Assembly: GCA_012934845.2 (NCBI GenBank)
Contig: WNNJ02000543.1
Span: forward strand, 372,001 to 436,000
Direction of reading: 5' to 3'
Origin: Pomphorhynchus laevis
Taxonomy: Eukaryota > Acanthocephala > Palaeacanthocephala > Echinorhynchida > Pomphorhynchidae
DNA length: 64,000 nucleotides
Below are positions 39,969-50,369 of the stretch, in pieces; position 1 is the stretch's first letter, and every line of letters begins with the position of its first letter. Both the position numbers and the translations under genes were made by a program. The notes below the pieces were generated by a model. The model worked only from the letters and a program-made list of their open reading frames with translations. It did no database searches and had not been told where the DNA came from.

Positions 39969-42900
39969 ATGTTTATTTATTTCCAACGACATTATCTCTA
40001 CAATAATAATATCATCAATACAATTATATTACAATTATATCACCACTCTACAGTGTGATAGTTCGCAGGTCGGTTTCTTGCTGATCTGGGACCGCGAATG
40101 CACATTGAAATGCATCTTGCATGTTGCAGGCTTATCTTCTCCCGTATCCGAGTCAATTCTTGTGCGTAGATAGATTCCTTCTTGACGGCCAGTTTTCTGG
40201 ATAATCTTTTTATCATTGTAGATGCCGATTTGCTCTCACCTCCTAAACTTGAATATACAATAGGGGCGAAATTTGCGCGTTCTATAATATCCACCCGTTC
40301 TTGGTATTTCGAGCATTTCCGTTGTTCGTGATACTCGAAGCTTGGTGTGGTTTCCCTGGTAAGATTTGACGGAGCGAACACGTTAAAAACGCAAATGTCG
40401 AAGAAAGCTCGCTCCGAGCGTCCACCATAGAAACCACGGCAAGATATATCCAGTCGTGCTTCACGATCAGTCGTCGTTGATCTTCTCTCAAAGTGAATGC
40501 TTGGATCCACTGATCTGAGTAGCGGTTCGATTTCAACGCCGTCACATATTTGGGTGAGCGATTTTGCGAGAATATCGCGGGTTGCGTCGTGTCTTATCGA
40601 CGGATGACCGCCATTGGGGCAGGAAAGGCAATGTGCCAGTGAGGTCGACGAACCACATGGGCAAAGGGAGGGGGCATCTTTGGTTAGAGTGTTGTACCGT
40701 GCGGCAACAGCATCACGAAATGTTGTATTGTCTATTCGAGTTTGTGACTCTCTTGTGGGGAACGCAGAAAGCCAGGAAGATGCGCCTTTTATCATTGTGT
40801 GTTGAATAATCCGTCTCTTTATGATATCATATGTAGGAAGTTGGGCTAGCAAAGAGGCCTTGTATTGTGTTTTCTTCCGCCTGTGAACTTCGTTGGCTCG
40901 GAAATCTTGCTCTAGTTTAAGTTCCATTCCTTGTAATCCATTTAAATAAGGTTCACATAGATGTCCAGAATTTTCACATTCAACGCCAGCACTCATATAT
41001 GGATCGATGATGCCGAGGCCACCACAATGTAGGGGTAAAGAGATGAGAGGCCATAGCGATCCATCCGAATCATCGAGGCCGAATATGTTGTCCGAGGAGG
41101 ATCTGATGGATTCCCGCAACGGGGCAAACCAATCTGATGAGCATTGAGTTGTTCTTTGCGTGTGAAACCACTTGTGCTGTAACGCTTTAGTGAAACAGGC
41201 ATATGCTATCTGCAGATCTAAAATTCCCACATCGGCTAATCGTTCGACCAAGTTGCAAAACTTGTCTACTTTTGATTCTACGACCTCGTATACGTATTTG
41301 TCTACTCCAATGGGTGCGCCTAGTATCACAATTCCGTCCGTTCGGACTTCTACATTTGTTCCGTTAAATTGTTGGCATGTGTTAGCTTCTTCCATTGTTG
41401 GCGTAAATATTGAACATTTCTGGGGATTTACGTGAAATCCAAACGCTGGGCCAATTTTACACAGTAGATCGTATGCAGCTCTGATTTGGATAGGAGAACC
41501 AATCAAGTTGCCGTCATCGGCGTACCAAAGTTGCCGAACTTGAGGGAACTTTGTGGAAATGTGATGTATTATTGGCAGTGTGGCGATCGCAAATGCGGGC
41601 ATGGCTAGGACGTCACCTTGTGTAAATCCTTCTTGTGATTTAACGAATTCGCCTCCGACAGATAGATTAGAAGGGTGGTCGTAAAAATTATGCATGACTA
41701 TAGAAAGCGACGGACATATTCGATCAATATTGCAAAGGGCCGCCTCTCTATTAATTCTGTTAAATGCGTTGTCGGCATCAATTGATAGAAGAATATGATT
41801 CGGATTGTTTGTAAGTTCATTGCGGATGGCTCGTGTAACGCATTCCACGCCAGCTCGTTGGCCTGCACACATTTGACTTCTTCCACATACCTGCTGTATG
41901 TCTTCCGAGACCATGGATAATATAGCCTTCGTCATTATTCTTCTGCTAACATCACAGATTCCTATTGGTCGAATTCCAGTTTTCTTTGTTAATGCGATTA
42001 GCCTGCATGATGTTAGAGCCTGTGTAATGTCCATTGGTATGCGCTCTGTCGCTAATGCTCTTGTGAATGAGGCTATGGCCTCAGCAAGTTCATCTGATTC
42101 TCTCCCGAATTTTGAGAGCATATGTGTCCAGGACTGTGCGTCAATTCCTGAGGGACCTGCTCCACCTGTGACACGTTTGGCCATACAGACTATTAGTTTC
42201 TTGTCTATGGAGTCAAAAACCACGGGATGAAAGCTATGTGGCGGGATAACATGATTCCAGTCAAGAGCATTACTGTTTAATTTTGCTGCAATGGGATGTT
42301 TGTCGAGGAGTAGCTCTCGAACGGTCGTAGGACCGATCATGTCATCAGGATTTAGTGGGGTTCCGGTTGTTGCATCTGTGTCTAGCAAATGCATCGCTCC
42401 ATTTAATCTTCCACTCACTACCAGACTGGTGAAATTCCTGCGCCAATCGCGTGATGTACTGTTTGGTCTTTTACGTCGACTGAATTCTTGCAAGATATAC
42501 GCTTCCGTGTAAAGAGATGTAAACTCGTTTTTTAGCCAAAGGTCTAATCTTCGAGACAGTATTACTTTGAGGGTCTTATGGGAGGTGCGAATATCTCGTT
42601 GGAGAATCAAATGTCCGATTACAATGGCTTTTGTAAAAGATTCCTGTTGAGACCAAGATTCCCTATATATACGGGCAAGTTCTATTATAAAACGTTTCGA
42701 CTCCGCACACCTAGGTAATCTGAAGAGATTTGGCTTCCAGTGAACCACTTGCTCAAAGATGTCGGTAATCGAGAGTGTGATTGGAGTTTTGTCTGTTTCT
42801 CCCGTAGCTTTCTGGATTTGTGTCTGGTCGGCTCCTGACCTTACGGTGCCGCTTATTGGGCAGCTGAGGATCTTGTTTCCGCAATTGGGAGCCCGGCAGT

Positions 42901-43310
42901 TACTGCATTTTGTATCGGTCTTTGCGCATCGGCATCCTTTACATTTCGCTGCCGGTCCATTGCACGTGCAGCAAGGAGTTACCGAAGAGGGTTTCCCTCT
43001 AACCATGCCGATTGTATTATCTCTGATTGTTGCGGCGGACTCGTTGATATTCCGTCTGCTAGACAGAGCCCCTGTATCCCGGGATGATCGCGTTTGTATA
43101 GACGAAGTTTCTCGGGAATGGGCAGTAGATACACACTTCCCTTTGTAGAGAAACCAGAGCCCTTATACCCTGGGATGGTTTGTTAAACTGTTAGTTTTCG
43201 TGCGAGTGTGTACCCCGGGAAGTACCCTGGGCGTACGATCCTTTATATTTCCTTGCCCCTTACGCTCGCTTCGCTAGCTCTGTTATCAGAACGGTGCACA
43301 TTGATTGTAT
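39936..43310 (-). mobile_element. RLE LINE with CXC-like N-terminus, intact ORF (copy B)
   Basis: The minus strand has a 5' region (43310-43007) of relatively high GC without an ORF, one long ORF, and a 3' end in an A run (plus-strand T run 39937-39961). The coding domains are the same as in copy A but the sequence is clearly diverged, so at least two subfamilies coexist. (TAA)n-like sequence lies at 43352-43372 just outside the 5' edge. Confidence 0.8.
40040..43006 (-). CDS. RLE LINE polyprotein (copy B)
   Basis: The protein has 988 residues. Nine N-terminal cysteines lie at 12, 13, 15, 22, 25, 27, 34, 37 and 42, exactly the spacing of copy A despite different intervening residues. RT blocks are TGGAGPSGIDAQSW, GIRPIGICDVSRRIMTK, LLSIDADNAFNRINRE, EGFTQGDVLAMPAFA, WYADDGNLIG (YADD at 495-498) and GFHVNPQKC. 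A CCHC knuckle (CPCGSSTSLAH, from about 782) leads to SIRHDATRDILAK. The endonuclease from about 851 shows RLDISCRGFYGGRSERAFFD, ICVFNVFAPSN, the KCSKYQERV patch and the end block CIRGPRSARN. All catalytic residues I can judge are present, so it may be active or recently so. Confidence 0.87.
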   Translation of the reverse strand: MVRGKPSSVTPCCTCNGPAAKCKGCRCAKTDTKCSNCRAPNCGNKILSCPISGTVRSGADQTQIQKATGETDKTPITLSITDIFEQVVHWKPNLFRLPRCAESKRFIIELARIYRESWSQQESFTKAIVIGHLILQRDIRTSHKTLKVILSRRLDLWLKNEFTSLYTEAYILQEFSRRKRPNSTSRDWRRNFTSLVVSGRLNGAMHLLDTDATTGTPLNPDDMIGPTTVRELLLDKHPIAAKLNSNALDWNHVIPPHSFHPVVFDSIDKKLIVCMAKRVTGGAGPSGIDAQSWTHMLSKFGRESDELAEAIASFTRALATERIPMDITQALTSCRLIALTKKTGIRPIGICDVSRRIMTKAILSMVSEDIQQVCGRSQMCAGQRAGVECVTRAIRNELTNNPNHILLSIDADNAFNRINREAALCNIDRICPSLSIVMHNFYDHPSNLSVGGEFVKSQEGFTQGDVLAMPAFAIATLPIIHHISTKFPQVRQLWYADDGNLIGSPIQIRAAYDLLCKIGPAFGFHVNPQKCSIFTPTMEEANTCQQFNGTNVEVRTDGIVILGAPIGVDKYVYEVVESKVDKFCNLVERLADVGILDLQIAYACFTKALQHKWFHTQRTTQCSSDWFAPLRESIRSSSDNIFGLDDSDGSLWPLISLPLHCGGLGIIDPYMSAGVECENSGHLCEPYLNGLQGMELKLEQDFRANEVHRRKKTQYKASLLAQLPTYDIIKRRIIQHTMIKGASSWLSAFPTRESQTRIDNTTFRDAVAARYNTLTKDAPSLCPCGSSTSLAHCLSCPNGGHPSIRHDATRDILAKSLTQICDGVEIEPLLRSVDPSIHFERRSTTTDREARLDISCRGFYGGRSERAFFDICVFNVFAPSNLTRETTPSFEYHEQRKCSKYQERVDIIERANFAPIVYSSLGGESKSASTMIKRLSRKLAVKKESIYAQELTRIREKISLQHARCISMCIRGPRSARNRPANYHTVEW

Positions 43311-43914
43311 GTTATTTTATTGTAAGTTTTAATAACAAGACAATTTTTTAATAATAATAATAATAATAATTTTAAAATTTTATTAGTAAAACATAAAAAT
43401 CATAACAAGTAACAGAAAAAATTTAGTTTTTGCATTTCATGTGATTGAATTGAGCATTTCAATCACTGTCAGGACGTCATCTAGGCATTGCGTGCTGATG
43501 TTTCGAAAACGATTGAATTGTACGGAATAATTGTATTTATTAAGTGTATGTATATTATTTCTCAAATGTGTGTTTAAGCTTGTAAGTGGTTAGTTATCAA
43601 ATAATTTGTTAAACTCATTAATGATTATAATAAATAATCATTAAAATAATAATAATTTGATAATTATAATTATCAAATTATATTATATCAAAATTATAAT
43701 TATTACATTAATTATATTATCATAAAGATTTAAAATTCCAAAATATTATATAAAATATTTTAATAAACTTCTAAAATGTGTGTATGTTTTAAAATAAAAT
43801 TCTATATGCAGGCACCGAATTCCGAATATTTACCACTATTTTAACAGGATATTCTCATTTACATAATGAATCAACTCATATTATTAAATTAATCGTACCA
43901 TATCATATTTATTC
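43311..43914. other. AT-rich spacer with LINE-leader-like pieces
   Basis: Positions 43312-43345 (TGTTATTTTATTGTAAG, then TTTTAATAACAAG) resemble 12262-12293, just upstream of the L2-like LINE. Positions 43560-43610 (GTGTGTTTAAGCTTGTAAG) resemble the leader at 26650-26690 of the intronic CR1-like LINE. These may be cut-off 5' leaders. The rest consists of AT-rich palindromes. No coding sequence is seen. Confidence 0.4.
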
Positions 43915-44450
43915 AGAATTAATTAAATTAGCTAACTGAGTCTACGTATTTTATATTGCAAATTAAAAATTTGCAATATATTTAATTATAATATATATTT
44001 CATATTAAATATATATTTAATATTTATTATAATTTATATTTGCAATATAAATTATAATTTATATTGTTTTATATTATAAATATAAAACAATATAATTTAT
44101 ATAAATTATAATTTATATATAATCAACACAATAATATGAAGAATAAATTTAAACTCTTAAGTGGCAAATTTTTATGGATGAATAATAAATAATATACTTT
44201 GCATTAGAATAAGATACTAGATAGTTATTTCAGAGGAAATACATCATTAGCATGTATTTGGCCCCGCTGCTATGTTGGGTAGAGGAGTTAGGGGCCGAAA
44301 CCTGATAGCATAGCAGTTCCTCCTGATGACCTCTAATTCTTATTCTGATACAACGTCTGTTATTTATTAGTCAATTCATAAAAATGACGTTTATTTTAAA
44401 TTTTATTTTTTATTTTTATTTTTTAACTTGATTAAAATTATAGAAACTCT

Positions 44451-46086
44451 CTTCTTCTTCTTCTTAGCGTTTATCCCGTATGACGGGGTCCGCTTGCCAC
44501 GATCGTTGACGCCAAAATGCCTTCTTTGCTGCGTCTTTGGGCGTGAGTCCGACCATTTTCATGTCCTTAAGAAGGGTATCCATCCATCTTTTCTGTGGTC
44601 TTCCTATTGGTCTCTTTCCGTCGACCTCGATTTGAAATGGTGCCTGCGCTAATGTGTTCACGTCTGCCCTCATTACATGTCCATACCATCGCAGCCTTGA
44701 TTCTCTCAGTTTGTCTGCTATGGGTGCTACGCCAAATCGCTTGCGGATGTCTTCGTTACGGACATGATCTAGGCGAGTCTTTCCTGCGATCCACCTTAGC
44801 ATTTTGGTTTCCATGCATCCAAGCTTACGTTCTGCTTCTGCTGTCATTGCCCAGCACTCAGCACCGTACATTGCTACAGGCCGTATTACGCTTCTGTAGA
44901 ACTTCGATTTGAGTTTGTCTGGCATGCGTTTGTCGCACAAAACTCCAGTGGCTGCTCTCCATTTTGTCCAGCTTGCGTTGATGCGAGTGGTGACGTCTTT
45001 TGCCACTCCTCCTGTGCTGGAGATGACTGATCCCAGATATTTGAACGCAGTTGTCTTTGGCAGAAGCACGCCATTAACTGATATGCTTACATCTTCGTTC
45101 TGGTTCGTCGTCATGTACTCTGTTTTGGCTGTGTTCAGTTTCAACCCAAACTGTGCCAGGCGATCGTGCCATTGCTGAACTTGTTGCTCGAGGTCATGTT
45201 TGTCTTTAGATACCAGCATAACATCGTCGGCATACAGGATGGTCCATGGTGCTTGTCTTAGAAGGTCTTTCGTAATCACGTCCATAACTATGATGAATAG
45301 TAATGGGGAGAGTGCAGATCCTTGGTGCACACCGACTGAGATTGGAAATTCTCTGGATTTTCCCGCTGCTGTTAGCACATTGCTCGTCGTTCCTTTGTAC
45401 AACATCTTCACCCATTCGATCAATTCCTCCGGTACTTTTCTGCGTCTCAAAGCGTACCATATAAGCTTATGAGGTACTCTGTCGAACGCTTTCTCAAGGT
45501 CCAGAAAAGCTACATGGAGGGGCTGCTTCTTCTCTCTGTGCTTTTCAAGGAGTAGTCTGGCTGAGTGTATTGCATCGATGGCTCCACAGTTGCGCACAAA
45601 GCCTGCCTGGTTGACACTTAGTTTGACGGAGTCACGGATTCTCTTGTCGAGCACTCTCTCGAAGATTTTCATGGTGTGACTGAGAAGACGAATTGGGCGG
45701 TAGTTTTCACAATCTGCTGGGCTTCCTTTCTGCTTCCAGATTGGGATAGTTATGCTTCGACTCCAGTCTTCTGGCACCTCTTTTGCGTCAACAATCTTCT
45801 GGAGAAAATTAGTTAGCCATGGTGTCCACTCATCCAGATTGATTCTCCAGAAGTCCACCGCTAAATCATCGGGTCCGTTGGCTTTACCCGGCTTCATCTT
45901 CATCATTGCCTCTCTGACCTCTGCACCATTGAGTGGATCGACTTGTGTGTGATTTGGAGTCCCCTCTGGTATTGGTGGATGTTCAAACTCTTCTGTAAAG
46001 ATGGCTTTAAAATATCTTCTCCATCTCTCCAGCACGTCTTGTGGGTGTATAATGAGTTTTTATGGATGAATAATAAATAATATTAT
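44451..46086 (-). mobile_element. RTE-clade LINE, 5'-truncated, with 17-bp target duplication
   Basis: AAAATTATAGAAACTCT occurs at 44434-44450 and again at 46087-46103, giving a perfect 17-bp target-site duplication. The 3' end on the minus strand is an AAGAAGAAGAAG tail (44451-44465). The 5' side is truncated before the APE domain. Between the last RTE coding sequence and the right duplication lies a patch of about 33 bp (46054-46086, TTTTTATGGATGAATAATAA onwards). It repeats the Naiad RT end found at 44172-44198, so it was added during insertion. Confidence 0.9.
44464..46035 (-). CDS. RTE-clade reverse transcriptase (APE missing)
   Basis: The frame has 523 residues, one uninterrupted reading frame. 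RT blocks are GKANGPDDLAVDFW (50-63), PIWKQKGSPADCENYRPIRL (98-117), [30 protein letters not shown] (175-189), GVHQGSALSPLLF (235-247), YADDVML (268-274) and KTEYM. The C-terminus has the RTE hallmark RLRWYGHVMRAD, then GRPQKRWMD and a final ADPVIRDKR, the sequence that typically ends RTE proteins of nematodes and other invertebrates. The Met is internal to the family. The intact frame and perfect target duplication indicate a recent insertion. Confidence 0.92.
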   Translation of the reverse strand: MLERWRRYFKAIFTEEFEHPPIPEGTPNHTQVDPLNGAEVREAMMKMKPGKANGPDDLAVDFWRINLDEWTPWLTNFLQKIVDAKEVPEDWSRSITIPIWKQKGSPADCENYRPIRLLSHTMKIFERVLDKRIRDSVKLSVNQAGFVRNCGAIDAIHSARLLLEKHREKKQPLHVAFLDLEKAFDRVPHKLIWYALRRRKVPEELIEWVKMLYKGTTSNVLTAAGKSREFPISVGVHQGSALSPLLFIIVMDVITKDLLRQAPWTILYADDVMLVSKDKHDLEQQVQQWHDRLAQFGLKLNTAKTEYMTTNQNEDVSISVNGVLLPKTTAFKYLGSVISSTGGVAKDVTTRINASWTKWRAATGVLCDKRMPDKLKSKFYRSVIRPVAMYGAECWAMTAEAERKLGCMETKMLRWIAGKTRLDHVRNEDIRKRFGVAPIADKLRESRLRWYGHVMRADVNTLAQAPFQIEVDGKRPIGRPQKRWMDTLLKDMKMVGLTPKDAAKKAFWRQRSWQADPVIRDKR

Positions 46087-46225
46087 AAAATTATAGAAAC
46101 TCTAAAAACAATTATTAATTTTATTATTTAATTATTAAATTTTGATTTAGCATTATTATGTTTTGTTTATTTTATAATTATATAACAATACGTAGACTCA
46201 GTTAGCTGATTTAATTATATCAAGT

Positions 46226-46489
46226 TAAACTATCTTGATAACAACTACTTACATTTGAGATATAATATACATACAATAAATAACATACAATAAAATAACA
46301 TACATCAACAGTCGTTTCCAAAGTCGATTACAAAGATTACAACGATTACATCGCTTACAACGATTTAAAAGCGCGTAATATCCATCAACAACGATTAGAA
46401 GTGCTTCAACAATTACAAGTGCGAAATCTCATTCAACAACTTAAAGTGGACATCACATCGACGAATCCACGAAGGACATAACAAATTAA
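46226..46489 (+). other. GATTACAA-rich spacer between two Naiad ends
   Basis: Positions 46260-46310 hold AACATACAATAAA repeats. Positions 46340-46400 hold several GATTACAA-like units, as in the 17-bp minisatellite at 2831, and 46400-46480 is richer in C and A. It may be the 5' leader of a LINE in plus orientation, but no coding follows. Confidence 0.4.
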
Positions 46490-48751
46490 ATCAGCTAACT
46501 GAGTCTACGTATTGTTATATAATTATAAAATAAACAAAACATAATAATGCTAAATCAAAATTTAATAATTAAATAATAAAATTAATAATTGTTTTTAGAT
46601 TTTCTATAATTTAAATCAAGTTAAAAAAAAAAAATAAAAATAAAAAATAAAAAATAAAATTTAAAATAAACGTCATTTTTATGAATTGACTAATAAATAA
46701 CAGACGTTGTATCAGAATAAGAATTAGAGGTCATCAGGAGGAACTGCTATGCTATCAGGTTTCGGCCCCTAACTCCTCTACCCAACATAGCAGCGGGGCC
46801 AAATACATGCTAATGATGTATTTCCTCTGAAATAACTATCTAGTATCTTATTCTAATACAAAGTATATTATTTATTATCCATCCATAAAAATTTGCCACT
46901 TAAGAGTTTAAATTTATTCTTTATATTATTGTGTTGATTTATATATTTTACTATTTTCTGCTTGATGTTATTTTTATAGTAACCTAGTTTAAAATATGTA
47001 TCTATTAAATTATTTAAATGATTTTGAAGAAAGCCAATATCATTACATATTGTTGCAATTCTTAAAATTTCATTATTTAATGTATTATATTTTATATTAT
47101 ATGGTATGCATGAATGCTCATGCAAAAATATGTTTCTTGTAAATTTAAATATGTCATCTTTACGATATAAATTAATAGTAGTTTTAGTTAATGTTAATTT
47201 AATGTTCATATCTAGATATACACCTTCTTTATCATTAATATTGGTTTTGTTAAGAATAAGGCTTTCTGGATAAATGTGCTCACTAATTGAATAAAAATTA
47301 TTAGAATTAAATACACATATATCATCAATGTATCGAAACATATTTCATATATTTATATTGTTTAGATTTAGTTTTTACACAGTTATGAACAAATTCATAT
47401 TCTATAAAGCTTAAAAACAAGTCAGCTATAATTGGGCTACTATTACCACCCATTGGAACACTTTTACTTGTCTAAATATAGATGTCCCTACTTTTAAATA
47501 ATTTTGATTTATCAAAATATTTAAGGATTCTATTAATTCAATTTTATCCATATATTTATATTTATTTGATGGTTTAATTTTTGTTAGATAGGCGTTATAA
47601 TTATTATAACATATATATGTATATCGTTTTCCGAATATAAGATTAATTAATTTTACTAACGCTTCTTTAATATCTACTAAATCTAGATTTGTATAAAGCG
47701 TACTAAAATCGTATGTATTTATATTTTGAAAATTTATTCCTTTTGTCTGTTCTAAAAATTCTTTTGTAGAATTAATACTGAAATAGTGTTTTATACCAGT
47801 ATCAATTTCGATTACCTTGCAATATTTTTTAAAATGTGCTTTAATTACTTTAAGTATTTTATTCATATAGACAGAAAGTGGTTTTAATTTACATTTAAAC
47901 GCACTACATATGAACCTAGGTTATATTGGATTTTTATGTAATTTTGGATTCCAATATAATATAGGTATAGTTTTATTATCTAATTCAACCTTTATACCCT
48001 TTTTATCCATTATAGAACAGTGACTTGTAATAATTGTTTCTAAACTCAACTCACTACGTTCATATGTTGGATTTACATTTAAATCATTAGAATTAACCTC
48101 TTTCATTAGTATATCATAATAAAGCTTTTTGCATATGAAGACAAAGTTATTACTAGCTTTATCAATAGTTGTTATTATATAGTTATCCTTTAATTTAGTA
48201 AGTTCTTTATACATATCTTTATTAATTTTATCTTTCCTTTTATAATTGTTTGTTATTTTCATTTTATTTTTAATTTTATCAAATATATAATCTTTCCAAA
48301 TGTTAATCTTAGATATATTCGAGCTTTCACTATTAATCAGCTTACTAAATTAATCATTTAAGTTATTATATAACGAACTGGAAATTTTATTTTTGCCGTT
48401 GTTGTTATTTAATCTATATTTATACCCTTTTGATAGCAGCTTTCTTAATTCACAATTTTAAAATTTTTTATAATCTATTGTTAAAATTATAATATAGTTG
48501 TTTATTATGTATTATACTACTTCTGCCAATTCCTTGTACCACGTCATTCAATCTTAATAGGTACATGGAATTAAGCGTTTTAATCCAAAAATCTTCTTTT
48601 TCTAATAGTTTTTGATTTAATATTGAAATGTTTTCTTCGATAATATGTTCTAAAATAAATAATTTACAGTTTTTAATATCATGTCCTATTAATCTCATAT
48701 GTTTATGAAATATAATTTGACTATTATGCTGTATATTATATATGTGTTGCC
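46490..48751 (-). mobile_element. Naiad-type Penelope-like element, most complete copy
   Basis: The minus strand runs from a truncated GIY-YIG domain (48755-48468) through a lysine/asparagine-rich linker (48262-47921) to the RT (47866-46868). It ends with the terminal region at AAATCAGCTAACTGAGTCTA (46490). The endonuclease lies before the RT, the reverse of canonical Penelope elements and the defining layout of the Naiad group. The right boundary at 48751 is where a plus-strand RLE LINE begins. Coding is broken in a few places. Confidence 0.85.
46868..48262 (-). pseudogene. Naiad linker and reverse transcriptase in three frames
   Basis: Positions 48262-47921 give NYIITTIDKASNNFVFICKK and IPILYWNPKLHKNPI, a PLE-typical N-terminal RT block (P-K-x-H-K). 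Positions 47866-47426 give NINTYDFSTLYTNLDLVDIK, the motif-A-like Y-D-F-S-T-L-Y-T-N. Positions 47341-46868 give FRYIDDICVF and the thumb through FLWMDNK. The YDFSTLYT and YIDD blocks are classic for Penelope-like RTs. Two frame changes and one short indel separate the parts. Confidence 0.85.
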
Positions 48752-48755
48752 TCAC
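48468..48755 (-). pseudogene. Naiad GIY-YIG endonuclease, C-terminal half
   Basis: The frame has 95 residues: RQHIYNIQHNSQ, then HKHMRLIGHDIKNCKLFILE, KEDFWIKTLNSMY and LRLNDVVQGIGRSSIIHNKQ. It continues directly from the LKTRFRQHI block found in the 30009-30323 fragment, so together they define the domain. It includes the conserved Glu of FILEHI and the region expected to carry the Asn. The first half (GVVYIIQC, YIGKT) is cut off by the neighbouring LINE. Confidence 0.75.
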
Positions 48756-50369
48756 GTTGCCTCTACGTAGTCCACAAGGCAGACACGTAGATAAGCAGCA
48801 AAGTAACCCCAGATTCGCGATAAAATCATCAACCGCCGCTGGATCGTCATACCCACATATGATAAGTGACCCGCATCTTGCCGAGTCTGTGTCTCCGCAG
48901 TCTGACGCTACCCACTCGACTCAACCTGTCCCTGTCAAGTGAGAATGTCCGATTTGCAAAATGCCTTGCAGGATCACCAAATTTGGAAAATGCCGAGTTC
49001 ACGGGCATCTTCGTTCCTGGTGTGAGGGGTCTGGTCGTACACTTTCTGCATTACAACATCAACAAACTGCAAATAACCCAGCTCTTCATGTCGTAAAATT
49101 GAACATTATACCGACCTTAGATCAGCTGTCTCAGCATCTCCCTAAATCGGTTTTGAAAAGAATACTGAATGGCGCTAGATACCATACAGCTAAGGCATTT
49201 ACCCGCGACTTAAATGACTGTGCGAATGTGAACAGTCCAACAAGCTGGCTTCGATTGTTCACTTTCTCAAGACTCGTGCTTACATCAGGTGAATCATCCG
49301 GGCGATCCCTTACATCTATCATCAAGGATAGGATTTTGAAATTTAATGATAACTTCCTTAAGATTAGAAAAATAATGCCCATTCGAAGGCTCTTAAATCA
49401 AAAACCTTGTGCGAACGAATTTCTATCAAGCTTGCTCACTGTGATGTTCGTGGGGCTATACGGCTACTCACATCATCTGACTCATTTGCTGACAATATAT
49501 AGAGTTCCTATGAGTCCTTAAGGAAATGCACCATTTACACATAGGAGATAGTCTCATTCCTCAAAACTATCCTCCAAAAAATTAGAGTCGTTCCAACTCT
49601 TTCGAGATAAGAGCCATTTCGAGTTTCACCAATGGTTCGGGACATGGAATGGATGGCCTTTGCTCTCAACACTTTAAAGACACGATCTTCTATAGCGCTG
49701 GTGATGCAGTTCCGTCTCTGGAACTCGCTCTTTCTCGTGTAATCGATGGTTTTATCAATGACAATCTCGTCGCGGAAGGAGTGCAGCTTTTCTTTTCGGC
49801 GTCCTTATGTGCACTCAATAAAAAAGGATGGCGGTATTCGCCCAATCGGCAGCGCACTCCGTCGCATTGCTGACAAGATACTGTGTATAAGGATATCACA
49901 AAAAGTAGGTGATCATATCAAGTCCATACCAACTAGGGTGTTCTACACCATGCGTAGCAGAAGCGATTGTTCACGCAGTCCGATCATTCATAATAAACTG
50001 CCATTAGCGCACAGTTGTTCTCAAAATAGACTTTCGAAATGCTTTTAACACCATAGATCGCGGTATTCTTCTCAAAGCAGCAATAGAACACGTCCCAGAT
50101 GCATTTCCATGTTTTCATTCTGCCTACGGCTCTCAGACACCTCTGGTTTATGAAGATAGAATCATTTGGTCAAAAACAGGCGTTCAACATGGCGATCTTA
50201 GTCCAGTTGGTTTTGCTCTAGCAGTAAATCCTATTTCGCACTTCCTTCAATCCACCTTTAACGCGTGGTATTTGGATGAGATTCATTTGTTTTGCTGCAC
50301 GATTTGGAGACGATTTCGGCATCAGTTAACTAATTAGGTCAAGAGTTTAACGTAGGCAAATGTGAGCTC

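Larger units (their letters stand above)
43915..46225 (+). mobile_element. Naiad 3' terminal region, interrupted by an RTE LINE
   Basis: The left edge is AAATTAGCTAACTGAGTCTA (43924). The last codons of the RT follow at about 44120-44190 (LLSGKFLWMNNK) and the terminal region, ending at ACGTAGACTCAGTTAGCTGA near 46190-46215. The RTE element (44451-46086) splits it. The pLTR-like part contains the CGAAAC (44296-44301) and CTGATGA (44323-44329) boxes; GAGTTAGGGG (44285-44294) pairs with CCTCTAATTC (44330-44339). Confidence 0.75.
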
